A stretch of 64,000 bases of DNA from Parabacteroides hominis (GTDB lineage Bacteria; Bacteroidota; Bacteroidia; Bacteroidales; Tannerellaceae): assembly GCF_014287585.1 (NCBI RefSeq), contig NZ_JACOOJ010000029.1, forward strand, positions 3,403-67,402, read 5' to 3'. Made by a program: the position numbers and the translations under genes. Positions 44,699 through 55,181 of this stretch are shown in pieces (positions within the stretch are counted from its first letter, which is position 1; each line of letters opens with the position of its first letter). The notes under the pieces were generated by a model. The model did no database searches. It saw nothing but the letters and a program-made list of their open reading frames with translations, and was not told the DNA's origin.

Positions 44699-47050
44699 TT
44701 AAATAAGAATCAAGCTACGTGCCAAAAGAGTCGTTATCTTGCCTTTAAGCATCGTCGCATTGATCGGTTTAGAGGTATAGGCATCGAAACCGCTGTGAAG
44801 TATCTTCTGCTCATCCTGTTCAAAAGCATAAGCGGTGACAGCAATGATCGGTACGACCGTAGACAGTTTACGTATCTGCTCCACCGCCTCATATCCATTC
44901 ATCACCGGCATATTTATATCCATCAGTATCAAATGCGGCTCGTGCTCCCTGAACATCTCCACGGCTTCCTGTCCGTTACGGGCATGAAGAAGCTGGTAGT
45001 CTTTCATGAGGATGGTCTCGAAAAGGCGGTAATTGCTATCCGTATCCTCCGCGATCAGGATCTTGAGTTTGCTTTGCTCCACAACCCTTCGTTCCGAGAG
45101 AAGCAAATTCTTTTCGGCCGCTTGCTGGGAAGGGTCGATCGATACCGGATTATAAGGTATCGTAAACCAGAACCTGGAGCCGGAACCTTCGACCGAGTCT
45201 ACCCCGATACGTCCTCCCAGCTTATTTACGATCGTCTCGCAAATGGAAAGCCCCAAGCCCGTCCCTTGCTGGAAAGAGTTCAGCTTGATAAAACGTCCGA
45301 AGACCATCTCCTTCTTATCCTGGGGAATACCGCAACCCGTGTCCGTGACATAAAAATACAACATGCCATCCTGTTGCTCCCGGTATCCCAGGCTGATACT
45401 TCCCTGCTCGGTAAACTTAACCGCATTGGTCAACATATTGATCAACACCTGCATCAAGCGGTTCTTCTCCGAATGGATATGGCAGAAAGGCAACGAGATC
45501 TCGCAGATAATCTCGATAGGCTTATCTTTCACACGCAGGCGGAACGTTTGTTCCAACTCGTACATCATGTCATTCACGTTAAAATCGGTATAGATGAATT
45601 CCAACGTGCCCGCCTCTATCTTAGAAATATCAAGGATATCATTGATCAATTGCAACAACAACGTATTATTATTCTCAATAATCGCCACATACTCTTGTTT
45701 TTCCTCTAACTTGTCAGTCGAGGAAAGGATATTCGAGAACCCGACGATGGCATTCAACGGAGTACGTATCTCATGGCTCATATTCGCCAGGAACGCGGAT
45801 TTCAAGCGATTGCTTTCTTCCGCACGATTTTTAGCAGAAAGCAATTCAAGTTCCATTTTCTTGCGCCGCGTGATAACCACCGACGAACCCACCAATGTCA
45901 ACGGACGCCCGATCTCGTCGCGGGCATCTATGGTAGCTTGCGCCTCCACCCATTCAAAGTTCGTATGGTTATCCTCCCTGTACAAGACTCGATATTCCTC
46001 ACGCACCTTCTTGACATTCCCTTGAATAAGATTCGCGTAAGCCTGCTCCACACGCTGGCGGTCGTCTTTGTGTATCTTGGAGAAATAGTCTCTTTCCGGA
46101 ACAGATAACGCCTCCTCTACATTTTGAGGCTCCTCGGATTGGATCTCAAGCGGACGCTTCACGTCGCAAAGGATCGTATGCCGGACCAAATCCCACTTCC
46201 ACGGAACGATATTGGCGACATCCAAAGCCATAGCCAGCTTATGGTTGATAGACTCTACCAATGCTTGGGTATTATGCAGCTTGGTGGTCTCAATCGCATA
46301 TACGTCCACTACATCCGGCTCGGAAGCCGGCGTCACCTTAAATTCATAATAACTGTTATTCGCCTTCAAATGGTACTCGAAGGAATAAGGCTTATTGCAA
46401 CGCAACACCTCCTGATACATCTTCAAATACTCATCAAAGCCCGGATCCGACGAATTGCCCTGGCTGCCTACCGGATTTCGCTGTCCCAATAAGGAATTTG
46501 AGTAAAGCGCATTCGCGTCTTCAACCACATAACCAGTCACATTCCCTTTCTCGTCTTTCAGCAACCGGTGCTTGAAATAAGCGATAGGCATATTATTGAA
46601 TAACATCTTATATTTGCCGAACAAGGCCATCTCTTTTTTGCGATGCTTAGTGCTGTTCCAATAGAAGAAAACGAGAACGGCCGAAATAGAGAAAAGCAAT
46701 ATGCCCCAGTATTGCTCCAGGAACGTCGGCGGAGCGAACAGATAGACAGCATCGTCTGGATAACGCGAATCGGGGATGCCCGACATCTGGAGAACGTTGT
46801 AGCACAGCCACGTTTCCGCAGGCCCCACATTAATCCACGGGATATCTGTCGGTTTGCGGCCTTTCAGCACCTCCTCGACGACCTGCCCCATGGTACGCCC
46901 CAAGTCCTTGCCTAAATAGAAACAACCGCCCGCCATTTCTCCCGAATGGATATTCACATCCATCAACGAGAAAATAGGATTCGAGGCAAGCCCGGTCATT
47001 ATCTTATAATTATTGGCATATATATAGCTGTTCCCCAATTGCTCATTCAC
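44699..47050 (-). pseudogene. Hybrid histidine kinase, main part of a frameshifted gene
   Basis: A 783-codon frame with GTG at its head. It encodes the end of a periplasmic ABC-type sensor domain (1-110), one transmembrane helix (about 115-135), PAS-like regions (about 145-260 and 275-390), HisKA with His426 in NMSHEIRTPLNAI, HATPase (NMLTNAVKFTEQ, DTGCGIP, GTGLGLS) and a receiver domain with the phospho-Asp in ILMDINMP. The signal peptide and first part of the sensor are encoded by 47047-47811 in another frame. Restoring one base in the AAAA run at 47065-47068 joins them as LYFYSWIQVNEQ. It could be a real mutation, a sequencing error, or a coupled pair (GTGA overlap). No HTH output domain follows the receiver. 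Confidence 0.8.
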
Positions 47051-47811
47051 CTGGATCCATGAATAAAATAAAGGATTCCCGTGGTATGATCGTAGGAACG
47101 GATCGAATCGAGCACCTGGTCCATCGTAAAAGAACCGTTAGTCAAATGGCTCACTTTTATATCGGGGAATTTACGAGTCACCACCTCTTCCACCTCATGC
47201 CTCACTTGGGCGCATACATAACGCCGATCCGAGATCAAAACCAGCCGTTCCATTTCCGGCAATAATTCTTTCATGGTCTTCACGGTTTGCTCCACATAGA
47301 TAGGACACTTAACGATCGTCAGGTTCATGCCTTTCACCGCCTCTGCCAAAGGTTCCTCCTTTTGGGGATCAAGGTCTTGTTTAGAAATACAAGCCTCAAT
47401 GCTACTGACATTGTCATTATCGGCACACAATACCACAGGTATGTCGCGCCAACGCCCCTCCAGTTCCTCCCGGAAAAGGATAAAGGCCGAGTTTCCCAAC
47501 AACACGATGGCATTAGGTTCCTCTTCATCATAAGGCTCAAGGATACGTCTTTTTCTTGCATCAACATCCTCCTGGGAATTAAATAATTGCATATTCAGGG
47601 GCTGAGTCGTCACCTTTACTGACCGGCCAACCTCACCCAAATGGTCAATAATACCATTATATGCGGCATTGAACCAGATATAACTCTCCGTATATCCGTT
47701 TATCACCAAAACCCTATCTTCATCATTCTCTCCAGCGAAAGATAATTGAACATAAAATAAAAAAAACAAGAACAAGCAGAACAGCTTGTTCATTACCCGA
47801 AAACTCCCCAT
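47047..47811 (-). pseudogene. Hybrid histidine kinase, N-terminal sensor part of the same gene
   Basis: A 254-codon frame with a signal peptide (about 7-26, ending LSFAG) and most of an ABC-substrate-binding-like sensor: VLVINGYTESYIWFN, NAIVLLGNSAFILF, RDIPVVLCADND, MERLVLISDRRY. It stops at GILYFIHGSR, in mid-fold, exactly where a -1 shift would continue into the downstream kinase frame. The minus-strand -7 box TACATTTG is at 47904-47911. As read, this half would be a secreted domain without a kinase, which is why I call the pair one broken gene. Confidence 0.78.
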
Positions 47812-47938
47812 AACAATTTTAATTTCAAGGATTAGACCCTATCCGGTACAAATTACGTCATTCTTTTTAACACTGGCAAGAATTCCAACGAAAAAGGAAT
47901 AAGCAAATGTAAAATCGCCCAGTCCCGGTTTTATTTTT

Positions 47939-47946
47939 TATCTTTG
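47939..47946 (+). promoter_or_regulatory. -7 box of the small TPR gene
   Basis: TATCTTTG, 40 bases before the ATG at 47986. It is divergent from the kinase promoter about 30 bases away. Confidence 0.6.
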
Positions 47947-47985
47947 CCGGACAGCATCCATAATTATTACCTCATAATTCTTAAA

Positions 47986-48249
47986 ATGGAAACTATTAAA
48001 CAACTCATTACCGACGGCAGGACAGACGAAGCCATCCGCTTACTGGACGATTATATAGAAAAAAACGTTTCGTCCGATGAAGCGTACTACTTACGTGGCA
48101 ATGCCTACCGTAAACAAGGGGATATCCGGCAAGCCCTCAACAACTATCTTACGGCGATGGACCTGAACCCCGACAGCCCCGCACACATCGCCCACGACCA
48201 ACTGATCTCGATCATGAACTTCTATAATAAGGATATGTTCAACCAATAA
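47986..48249 (+). CDS. Small TPR-repeat protein
   Basis: An 87-residue protein of about two tetratricopeptide repeats: EAIRLLDDYIEKNVSSDEAYYLRGNAYRK and DIRQALNNYLTAMDLNPDSP-like halves with the usual Ala/Gly/Tyr positions, then a short helical tail. The start METIKQL was chosen because the upstream in-frame ATG at 47944 overlaps the promoter box. It probably mediates protein contacts in the cytoplasm; the partner is unknown. It is monocistronic, with a short hairpin AAAGGCTG/CAGCCTTT at 48252-48282 after the stop. Confidence 0.8.
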   Translation: METIKQLITDGRTDEAIRLLDDYIEKNVSSDEAYYLRGNAYRKQGDIRQALNNYLTAMDLNPDSPAHIAHDQLISIMNFYNKDMFNQ

Positions 48250-48318
48250 AAAAGGCTGCATCTATCACAGACACAGCCTTTCGATTTTAAATCAAAACTA
48301 TTATGAATAATAAAAAAA

Positions 48319-49131
48319 TCACTTCAATAAAGAACAAGGACAAAGATTGTCTTTCTCTATATCTTTGAAATAGTTGTATGTACCGACTTTAAGATCTGCG
48401 CAAGCAGCCTCGTCGGCAACAATAATGCCTTTCGGATGCATCTGCAAAGCCGTGATAGTCCACATCTGGTTTACCGCGCCTTCAACAGCCTGCTGCAAAG
48501 CACGGGCTTTGTTGTGACCGTTCACCATGATCAGCACCTCTTTCGCATCCAGCACCGTAGCAACGCCAACCGTAACGGAAGTCTTCGGAACCTTGTTGAC
48601 ATCGTTGTCGAAGAAACGGGAGTTTGCGATGATCGTGTCGGTAGTCAAAGACTTGACACGGGTACGGGAAGACAAAGAAGAACCCGGTTCGTTGAAAGCG
48701 ATATGCCCGTCAGGACCGATACCGCCCAGGAACAGGTCCACGCCACCGACAGCTTTCATCTTTGCTTCGTAAGCAGCACATTCGGCTTCCAGATCTTCTG
48801 CGTTTCCATTCAGGATGTTCACATTCTCCGGCTTGATATCGATATGGCTGAAGAAGTTGTTCCACATGAAAGAATGATAGCTTTCAGGATGGTCTTTCGG
48901 CAAACCTACATATTCGTCCATGTTGAAAGTTATGATATTCTGGAAAGAGATCACACCTTGTTTGTTCAGTTCGATCAGATTCTTGTACATGCCCAGAGGA
49001 GAAGAGCCGGTAGGCAAGCCCAATACAAATGGTTTCTCTGCTGTCGGATTCGCTTTCTTAATCTTGGCAGCCACATAATTAGCAGCCCACTTTGAGAGTT
49101 GCTCGTAATTAGGTTCAATAATTAGTCTCAT
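48319..49131 (-). CDS. nagB: Glucosamine-6-phosphate deaminase
   Basis: Converts glucosamine-6-phosphate to fructose-6-phosphate and ammonia in amino-sugar catabolism. The 270-residue protein has [12 protein letters not shown] (phosphate loop, about 39-50), the catalytic Asp in [36 protein letters not shown], and the [12 protein letters not shown] and GHNKARAL allosteric/lid segments. This is the full-length hexameric type. Single gene. Confidence 0.95.
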   Translation of the reverse strand: MRLIIEPNYEQLSKWAANYVAAKIKKANPTAEKPFVLGLPTGSSPLGMYKNLIELNKQGVISFQNIITFNMDEYVGLPKDHPESYHSFMWNNFFSHIDIKPENVNILNGNAEDLEAECAAYEAKMKAVGGVDLFLGGIGPDGHIAFNEPGSSLSSRTRVKSLTTDTIIANSRFFDNDVNKVPKTSVTVGVATVLDAKEVLIMVNGHNKARALQQAVEGAVNQMWTITALQMHPKGIIVADEAACADLKVGTYNYFKDIEKDNLCPCSLLK

Positions 49132-49206
49132 ACGCTTTTTTTTAATTTAGTTCTTTCGTTCCTAAAAGTAATATCTTTATTCTTTCCGACCAAGAATTTT
49201 CCATTC

Positions 49207-50403
49207 TCAATCTTCGGTTTTCAATTTCTTGGCCATTTCTTCTCCCAAAGCCCAGCATTCTTCGTACTTATCTGCTTTCAGAGCTTGTTTCTGCTCGACC
49301 GGAGCGCCTACAACTTCCCATTTCATCTTCTCGCCGAATGCCGCTAAGTTTTTCACCGCAGCTCCCGCCCAGGTGAAAGAGCCGAAGTAACCGTACAAAC
49401 GATGCTTCACCTCACGCGTCTCGATCTTATCCAGAATCGATTCGATTTCCGGGAACAGACGGTTGCTGTAAGTCGGACTACCGATAATCAGGCCCTTATA
49501 CTTGAAAATATCTTTCAAGACATAAGACGCGGGGCTTTTGCTGACATTGTGCATAACGATATTCTTCACTCCGTTTGCAGCCAAAGATGCCGCAATCGCT
49601 TCTGCCATCTGCTCGGTATTGCCATACATGCTGCCGTACACGATTGTCACACCTTCTTCACCTTCATAACGGCTCATGCGGTCATAAATATCGATCGCCT
49701 TCGCTGCATATTCGCGCCAAACCGGGCCGTGAGTCGAACAGATCGTCCGGATATCCAGAGCCGACAATTTCTGCAAAGCACGCTGCACCGGATTTCCATA
49801 TTTACCGACAATATTGGAATAGTAACGGATCATTTCCTCCCAATAATGCTCCACATTCATTTCAGAGTCGATCACACCGCCATCCAACGTTCCGTAAGTA
49901 CCGAAAGCATCGGCAGAGAACAGAATCTTATCAGTCGAATCGTAAGTGACCATTACTTCCGGCCAGTGTACCATCGGAGCCATATAGAAAGACAGTTCGT
50001 GACGCCCCACGCTCAGGGTGTCTCCTTCCTTCACTTCATACAATCCCGTTGAAATACCGTGATATCCGTCCAACATGCCGAAAGTCTGCTTGTTCCCGAT
50101 GATCTGCACATCCGGATACTGCTGGCGCAACAAACGGATACTACCCGCATGGTCCGGTTCCATGTGGTTTACAACCAAAAAATCCAAAGGACGCCCATCG
50201 AGAGCATCTGCTATTTTTTTCAGGAAGATATCGGAATAACACACATCCACCGTATCGACCAGGACCGTTTTTTCATCCACGATCAGATAGGAATTATAAG
50301 ATACGCCGTAAGGCAAAGGCCACATATTCTCAAAAAGAGCTTTTTGCCGGTCGTTTACACCTACATAGTAAACTTTATCTGCTATTTCTTTTAACTTATA
50401 CAC
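49207..50403 (-). CDS. FprA-family A-type flavoprotein (diiron flavo-oxidoreductase)
   Basis: A 398-residue flavodiiron protein that reduces O2 (or NO) to water (or N2O) and protects anaerobes. The metallo-beta-lactamase-like N-terminal domain has the diiron ligands in VNHMEPDHAGS (about 78-88), MVHWPEVMVTYD, FSADAFG and STHGPVW. The C-terminal flavodoxin domain starts near residue 250 with TIVYGSMYGNTEQMA as the FMN loop. No rubredoxin domain is fused. It lies 37 bases downstream of lgt and may be cotranscribed. Confidence 0.93.
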   Translation of the reverse strand: MYKLKEIADKVYYVGVNDRQKALFENMWPLPYGVSYNSYLIVDEKTVLVDTVDVCYSDIFLKKIADALDGRPLDFLVVNHMEPDHAGSIRLLRQQYPDVQIIGNKQTFGMLDGYHGISTGLYEVKEGDTLSVGRHELSFYMAPMVHWPEVMVTYDSTDKILFSADAFGTYGTLDGGVIDSEMNVEHYWEEMIRYYSNIVGKYGNPVQRALQKLSALDIRTICSTHGPVWREYAAKAIDIYDRMSRYEGEEGVTIVYGSMYGNTEQMAEAIAASLAANGVKNIVMHNVSKSPASYVLKDIFKYKGLIIGSPTYSNRLFPEIESILDKIETREVKHRLYGYFGSFTWAGAAVKNLAAFGEKMKWEVVGAPVEQKQALKADKYEECWALGEEMAKKLKTED

Positions 50404-50439
50404 TTTGAAAATTAAAAATTAAAAGTTGGAAATTAAAAA

Positions 50440-51273
50440 TCAATTCTTCTTCATCGCTTTTCCAAGCCGCATGGCACGCCATACGAAGTAGATACCGGCT
50501 AAAACGAACGGAATACTGAGCCATTGCCCCATATTCAGCATCATATCAGCTTCGAACTCTTCCTGGTTATTTTTCAGAAATTCAATGAAGAAACGCGAAC
50601 CGAATACGCAAATCATAAAGACACCGAAGATAAGCCCCTCCTTTTTCCAGGCATCTTTCTTAAAATAAAGCCACATACAAATAGCGAAAGTCACTAAATA
50701 GCTGAGAGCTTCATAGAGTTGTGTCGGATGGCTGGGAACGGTAAAGATGGGAGCTGCCCCTCTTTTCCAAGCGTGCAGGTTCTCTATAAACCGGAATCCC
50801 CAGGGTAAGTCTGTCGGATGTCCGTATATTTCATGATTCATCAGGTTCCCTAAACGGATCATAGCAGCCACAAGGCCGGTAGGAACCACCAGCTTGTCGA
50901 ATGTCCAAAGCATACTCCGGTGGCTAACCCGCTTAGAGTAAAAATAGACGGCGATAATTATGCCTAACGTTCCACCATGGCTGGCCAATCCGCCTTCCCA
51001 GACTTTCAATATTTCGACCGGGTGGGCCAGGTAATAGTCCGGCGCATAAAACAGGCAATGTCCCAAACGGGCGCCGATCACCGTTCCCAGCATCGTATAA
51101 ATCAGCAGGGAATCGATCCATGCCGGATTGAGTTTTTCTCTTTTCCACATCTTCTCCACGATCTTGTAACCGATCAGGAAACCGATGGCAAACGCCAGTC
51201 CGTACCAGCGTATCTCACGCGAACCAATGGAAAAGATGGCGGGATCAGCCGTCCAGGTAATAAAATCAAGCAT
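50440..51273 (-). CDS. lgt: Prolipoprotein diacylglyceryl transferase
   Basis: Adds diacylglycerol to the lipobox Cys of prolipoproteins, the first step of lipoprotein maturation (several lipoproteins are encoded in this window). The 277-residue protein has seven predicted helices. The Lgt signatures are the GARLGHCLFY region (about 72-81), GGLASHGGTLG, and MIRLGNLMNHEIYG, with the essential Arg-Gly-Asn. Start MLDFITW was preferred to a TTG four codons upstream. Confidence 0.95.
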   Translation of the reverse strand: MLDFITWTADPAIFSIGSREIRWYGLAFAIGFLIGYKIVEKMWKREKLNPAWIDSLLIYTMLGTVIGARLGHCLFYAPDYYLAHPVEILKVWEGGLASHGGTLGIIIAVYFYSKRVSHRSMLWTFDKLVVPTGLVAAMIRLGNLMNHEIYGHPTDLPWGFRFIENLHAWKRGAAPIFTVPSHPTQLYEALSYLVTFAICMWLYFKKDAWKKEGLIFGVFMICVFGSRFFIEFLKNNQEEFEADMMLNMGQWLSIPFVLAGIYFVWRAMRLGKAMKKN

Positions 51274-51317
51274 AAGTACTATCAATTGTCAATTGTCAAT
51301 TATCCATTGCCAATTTA

Positions 51318-52214
51318 TTAAACCAATTTTTTTATTAAGTCTTCTCTTTCGCCATAAAGCATATCGATCACCGGCAATTCGATCATCGTGTAAGCGCCAG
51401 GCTGCTGCTTGAAACTTGCACGGGCAACACAAACCAGAATCTGCGCCGTCAGAGCCGGATTGTTGATCTTCATGTCGAATTCGATCAACTGGTTCTGCGT
51501 TTTACCGGAAACGCCTTTACGAACAAGGTTCACGCCATGTCCCATATCTTTCAGGTCGTCCACACAGTCAACCTGTATCACATGCGTTTCGTCGTGAACA
51601 AAATAGTCGTCCGCCTTGATAGCTGCGGCTACTTTATCGAAATCATATCCTTCTTTCACTTCGATATAAACCATACGGCGATGAACGCCTGTTCCCATCG
51701 GGATTGTCATAGACAAAGCCGCCTTTACACCTTCGATGGCTTTAACGGCAACGGTATGTCCCATGCTCATGCCCGGTCCGAAGTTTGTATATGTAATTCC
51801 TTTCGGAACGATTGCCTGCAACAAAGCACGCACGATAGAGTCGCTTCCCGGATCCCATCCGGCAGAGATTACGGCCACCGTATTATGAGCTTTAGCAACT
51901 GCATCGAGCGAACGGCGCAGATCGACAATACCTCCGTGGATATCGAAACTATCCACCGTATTGATGCCTAAAGAAAGTATTTCTTTGGCGTAAGTCTCTA
52001 CGCTACGGGTCGGGGTTGCCAGAACAGCTACATCTACTTTTTCCAACTTTATGATATTATCAGTGACGGTATATCCTTTCAACTCATCCGGAATATCATT
52101 CGGATTACGACGTACAACACCTGCTACTTCAAAATCGGGAGCAGCTTCCAGGGCCTCCAATACATACTTTCCAATATTGCCATATCCGACAATGGCAGCT
52201 CTAATCTTTTTCAT
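51318..52214 (-). CDS. ddh: meso-Diaminopimelate D-dehydrogenase
   Basis: Interconverts tetrahydrodipicolinate and meso-diaminopimelate in one NADPH-dependent step, for lysine and peptidoglycan synthesis. The 298-residue protein has a Rossmann N-terminus (IVGYGNIGKYVLEAL, 9-23), ATPTRSVE, VDSFDIHG, the substrate loop GWDPGSDSIVR and GPGMSMGHT. All are characteristic of Ddh rather than the longer DapB/DapD routes. The minus-strand -7 box TACTTTTG is at 52243-52250. Confidence 0.93.
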   Translation of the reverse strand: MKKIRAAIVGYGNIGKYVLEALEAAPDFEVAGVVRRNPNDIPDELKGYTVTDNIIKLEKVDVAVLATPTRSVETYAKEILSLGINTVDSFDIHGGIVDLRRSLDAVAKAHNTVAVISAGWDPGSDSIVRALLQAIVPKGITYTNFGPGMSMGHTVAVKAIEGVKAALSMTIPMGTGVHRRMVYIEVKEGYDFDKVAAAIKADDYFVHDETHVIQVDCVDDLKDMGHGVNLVRKGVSGKTQNQLIEFDMKINNPALTAQILVCVARASFKQQPGAYTMIELPVIDMLYGEREDLIKKLV

Positions 52215-52373
52215 ACTTTAGTTTTTACTTTTTCTTCAGCCACAAAAGTAGTTATAATTAGGGGATTGACAAAAGAGGGGTATGTTGTTTTTGTTTAAAA
52301 TGAAATGAGGTTCCCTCATCCTATGTCATATAGGATGTTTTTATTATCTTGCTCTCTGAAACAAAAAAGGAAA

Positions 52374-53045
52374 ATGACGAATAGCAAACTCATATACATC
52401 GAAGACGATCAGATCTTAGGGAATTTGATTACACAAGCCTTGGTTGACAATGGATTTGAAGTCGATTTCAGGACAACATTAAACGGGCTTCAAGAGAGTT
52501 TGGCTTCCATGCTGCCGGATTTACTGATATTAGATATTGAGGTAAACAATCAAAGCTGCCTCGACATTCTTCCGGCTATCCGCTCACAATACCCGCAACT
52601 ACCAGTCATCATAGCCTCCTCACATACGGACGGAACCGAGATCATCCGCAGTTATGACGCCGGAGCCAACCATTACATCAAAAAGCCGTATGACATTACG
52701 GAATTGGTATTTCAGATTCAAAACCTATTGCAACAGTCCGAAAAACAACTGGCAGCGATGTGGAGAATCGGCACTTATCAGGTAGACACAGCCAAACATC
52801 TTCTGATTTATCCGGATAAAAGAATTGAAAAATTATTTCCGAAAGAATTTCAGGTTTTGCAAAAACTATACTCCAATAAAGGACAGGTAGTCACACGCAA
52901 ACAACTGCTCGAAGAAATATGGGGAAACGATTCGAGTGAAGAAAGCCTGAACAATATTATCTCGCAACTCCGCAAAAAATTCATGCAGGATAAATGTATT
53001 AGCATCCAAACATATCCATGTATCGGATATCAACTTGGTTTCTGA
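52374..53045 (+). CDS. OmpR-family response regulator (receiver plus winged helix)
   Basis: A 223-residue regulator. The receiver domain (about 1-118) has the acidic pair EDD at 10-12, phospho-acceptor Asp54 in LILDIEV, and the Lys in YIKKPYD. The C-terminal winged-helix DNA-binding domain (about 130-223) has FPKEFQVLQKLYSNKGQVVTRKQLL and GYQLGF at the end. Start MTNSKLIYIEDD was chosen by homology with the truncated copy at 56414. No sensor kinase gene lies beside it. Its first 58 codons are duplicated at 56444-56619. Confidence 0.9.
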   Translation: MTNSKLIYIEDDQILGNLITQALVDNGFEVDFRTTLNGLQESLASMLPDLLILDIEVNNQSCLDILPAIRSQYPQLPVIIASSHTDGTEIIRSYDAGANHYIKKPYDITELVFQIQNLLQQSEKQLAAMWRIGTYQVDTAKHLLIYPDKRIEKLFPKEFQVLQKLYSNKGQVVTRKQLLEEIWGNDSSEESLNNIISQLRKKFMQDKCISIQTYPCIGYQLGF

Positions 53046-53108
53046 CGGACAACCCAACCGGGAGAAACCGAACCCGATCCAGCCTCTCCCGGTTGTCAAA
53101 TCCGCCCA

Positions 53109-54068
53109 TCAGAAATGAAACCGTACTCCGGCGTCAAAGTGCAAACGAAAGATTCCGGTATGTTCCTCATCTCCATAACCCGCAGCGTCCTGCTTCGGCA
53201 AAGAGCCGCCGATGTATCCAAGGTTTGCTCCGATCCCGACATGGTCAGACAGGTAATATTCCGCTCCAAACAGGAAATCATATCCCACACCCGAAAGAGA
53301 AGCACTCGTGCCTTTCGCCGACTCCCGATACTTGAAATAGCCGATACCGAATTTTTCCTCAATCCCCCAACGGCCTACTTTTTGTTTCATCACAAACTGA
53401 GGCGCCACGTATACAAGCCCCACTTTCACATCCACATTCGAATACGCATAGGACGACTTATAGCCCGAATACATCAACCCGGCTCCAAAACCGCTCCTTG
53501 ACACCCAATCATACCCTAATTGCCAATCCATACCGTTCTTGGGATTGCCCGATGCACCCGACGGTAAATAATACTTACTGGTTATAAAAGCATAACCGAC
53601 ATTAGCATAGAACGTGCTGTGCCGGAAAGCACTTTTAACCACACCGGTGGTATTTTTATCACCAACCGGAGCAGACAAATCAGCAACCGTCCCCGTTTCC
53701 CAATTTGCCGTGTCGCCGATCCAAAGCATATCGCCGGCGATCTGATGGCAACTGCTACCCAGTAGCGACGGCTTCCGGTGATCCGTCAATGCCAAAGCAT
53801 TTCCGCCACTCTTCGCCGTCTCCTGTTTGGCCAATGCCACAACCTGTTCGTAGTTACACTTGGTGGATGCCCCGCCATCCACCACTCTTACACTTCCGAT
53901 CCGCTCTGCCGTCTCCGGCACGGTTTGCCCGACTCCATACAAATGGACTTCATCCGCAGCAATACGGGAAGGATACTTCTTTTCTATGTATGTCAACACT
54001 TTGGGGGCGCAACTGCCTAAAAAGAGAGGCAGAAGCAGCGACAATATTAATCTTTGCATTTTTATCAT
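53109..54068 (-). CDS. Outer-membrane lipoprotein with C-terminal beta-barrel-like domain
   Basis: About 319 residues; the start is uncertain by three residues (MIKMQRL or MQRL). The lipoprotein signal ends in GSC (Cys20). Residues about 20-130 resemble a small exported domain with paired Cys. Residues about 140-319 have alternating-strand character and end RFHF, typical of an outer-membrane barrel of eight or so strands. Function unknown. Fragments of this gene's N-terminal part recur at about 55105-55170 and 56225-56345, so it belongs to a locally duplicated block. It is convergent with the response regulator. Confidence 0.75.
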   Translation of the reverse strand: MIKMQRLILSLLLPLFLGSCAPKVLTYIEKKYPSRIAADEVHLYGVGQTVPETAERIGSVRVVDGGASTKCNYEQVVALAKQETAKSGGNALALTDHRKPSLLGSSCHQIAGDMLWIGDTANWETGTVADLSAPVGDKNTTGVVKSAFRHSTFYANVGYAFITSKYYLPSGASGNPKNGMDWQLGYDWVSRSGFGAGLMYSGYKSSYAYSNVDVKVGLVYVAPQFVMKQKVGRWGIEEKFGIGYFKYRESAKGTSASLSGVGYDFLFGAEYYLSDHVGIGANLGYIGGSLPKQDAAGYGDEEHTGIFRLHFDAGVRFHF

Positions 54069-54297
54069 ATTAAAAATTAATAACTACATCACTTCCAAAC
54101 GTATGCTCATCCAGAGAAATACAAAACTCCTTTCTTGTTTCCTGTATAAGCAGATAACACGTAATGCTCCTATTATAAAAAGGATTATCCATTACATACA
54201 GACGAGCCAATGGCTTTTTTGAATTATTTTGCATATAAAATTCACATTCAACCTAAATATACATTTAAGTAATTGCTAAATTGGTATTACAATCATG

Positions 54298-55008
54298 CTA
54301 ATCTTCTCTTTTTAGATCAAACCTCCAATCTTCTGCCAATGGCATAGTTATATTATCTATAGCAAACGATTTTATATCAGCACTAAATACACATTCCATA
54401 TCTAAATCCTGAAAATATAGAATATTATGTTCACGAAACCATTTGCCTCGTGAATACCCTGTTATAAACTCTTTTTCATAAGGCTTCATACCGTTACCCG
54501 GAAATACAAATCGAGTTTCACTAATAGACAATTCATACCTATTATCGGGATGTATAACGATCTTTAATCCTGAAGCCGTATAATATGCCCCGAATCGTAA
54601 AGGTATCAGTTCCTGACTCATGTCACGAGTACATGTTTCCAAAACATCTTTTGGTTCAGATTCAGAAATAGAACCATACTTTTGGAAAACAAATTTCATT
54701 TGTTTTAATCCCACATACGTTCTAATTGGAATGATACAATCATCCTTTTTCTGAAAAGTCATTACACATCCATTTCTTTCTTTTAAAAATAGACTATCAT
54801 GTTTCATACTGAACCTGCCATATGACAACGGCCTGGATTCTATCATATCTAAACTTTTCTGTTTTATCATTTCTATATAATACTGATCTTTTCCCGACAA
54901 AACTAATATTACATCTGTACCATTATTAGAATAGACATACACTAATTTTTCCGTAGCTACCAAAGAAAAATTGCAAAAAAACAAAAGAGCCAATATAAAT
55001 AGATTCAT
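54298..55008 (-). CDS. Secreted protein of unknown function
   Basis: A 236-residue protein with a signal peptide (MNLFILALLFFCNFSLVATE). The rest is beta-rich with no domain I recognise. Aromatic- and Asp-rich strands near the C-terminus include KWFREHNILYFQDLDMECVF. The C-terminal ~65 codons have a decayed relative at about 55955-56150. The 230 bases before its stop, up to the barrel lipoprotein, hold no clear gene. It is more AT-rich than the core genes. Confidence 0.6.
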   Translation of the reverse strand: MNLFILALLFFCNFSLVATEKLVYVYSNNGTDVILVLSGKDQYYIEMIKQKSLDMIESRPLSYGRFSMKHDSLFLKERNGCVMTFQKKDDCIIPIRTYVGLKQMKFVFQKYGSISESEPKDVLETCTRDMSQELIPLRFGAYYTASGLKIVIHPDNRYELSISETRFVFPGNGMKPYEKEFITGYSRGKWFREHNILYFQDLDMECVFSADIKSFAIDNITMPLAEDWRFDLKRED

Positions 55009-55104
55009 ACTAATATATTTTAGATAAAAATGAAAATGGTAATTTATAAGAGACTTCGAATAGATCCGATCCTACTTCATACAAGCACGTCATTTGCAGC
55101 TATT

Positions 55105-55175
55105 CAAAAAGAATCTCTTTTCTATGCACGCCAACACTTTTGGGAGAACAACTATCTAAAAAGAAAAAAGCTGCA
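55105..55175 (-). pseudogene. Remnant of the lipoprotein gene N-terminal region
   Basis: About 65 bases align with 53975-54045 of the intact lipoprotein gene (shared words CTTTTCTATG, CCAACACTTT and CTAAAAAGA). They are out of context and without a continuous frame. Interpreted as the residue of a duplicated copy. Confidence 0.5.
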
Positions 55176-55181
55176 ACCATT

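Noticed and set aside
47047..47050. Programmed frameshift in the hybrid kinase
   Set aside because: No slippery heptamer, SD stimulator or downstream hairpin was evident. A plain deletion or sequencing error is simpler.
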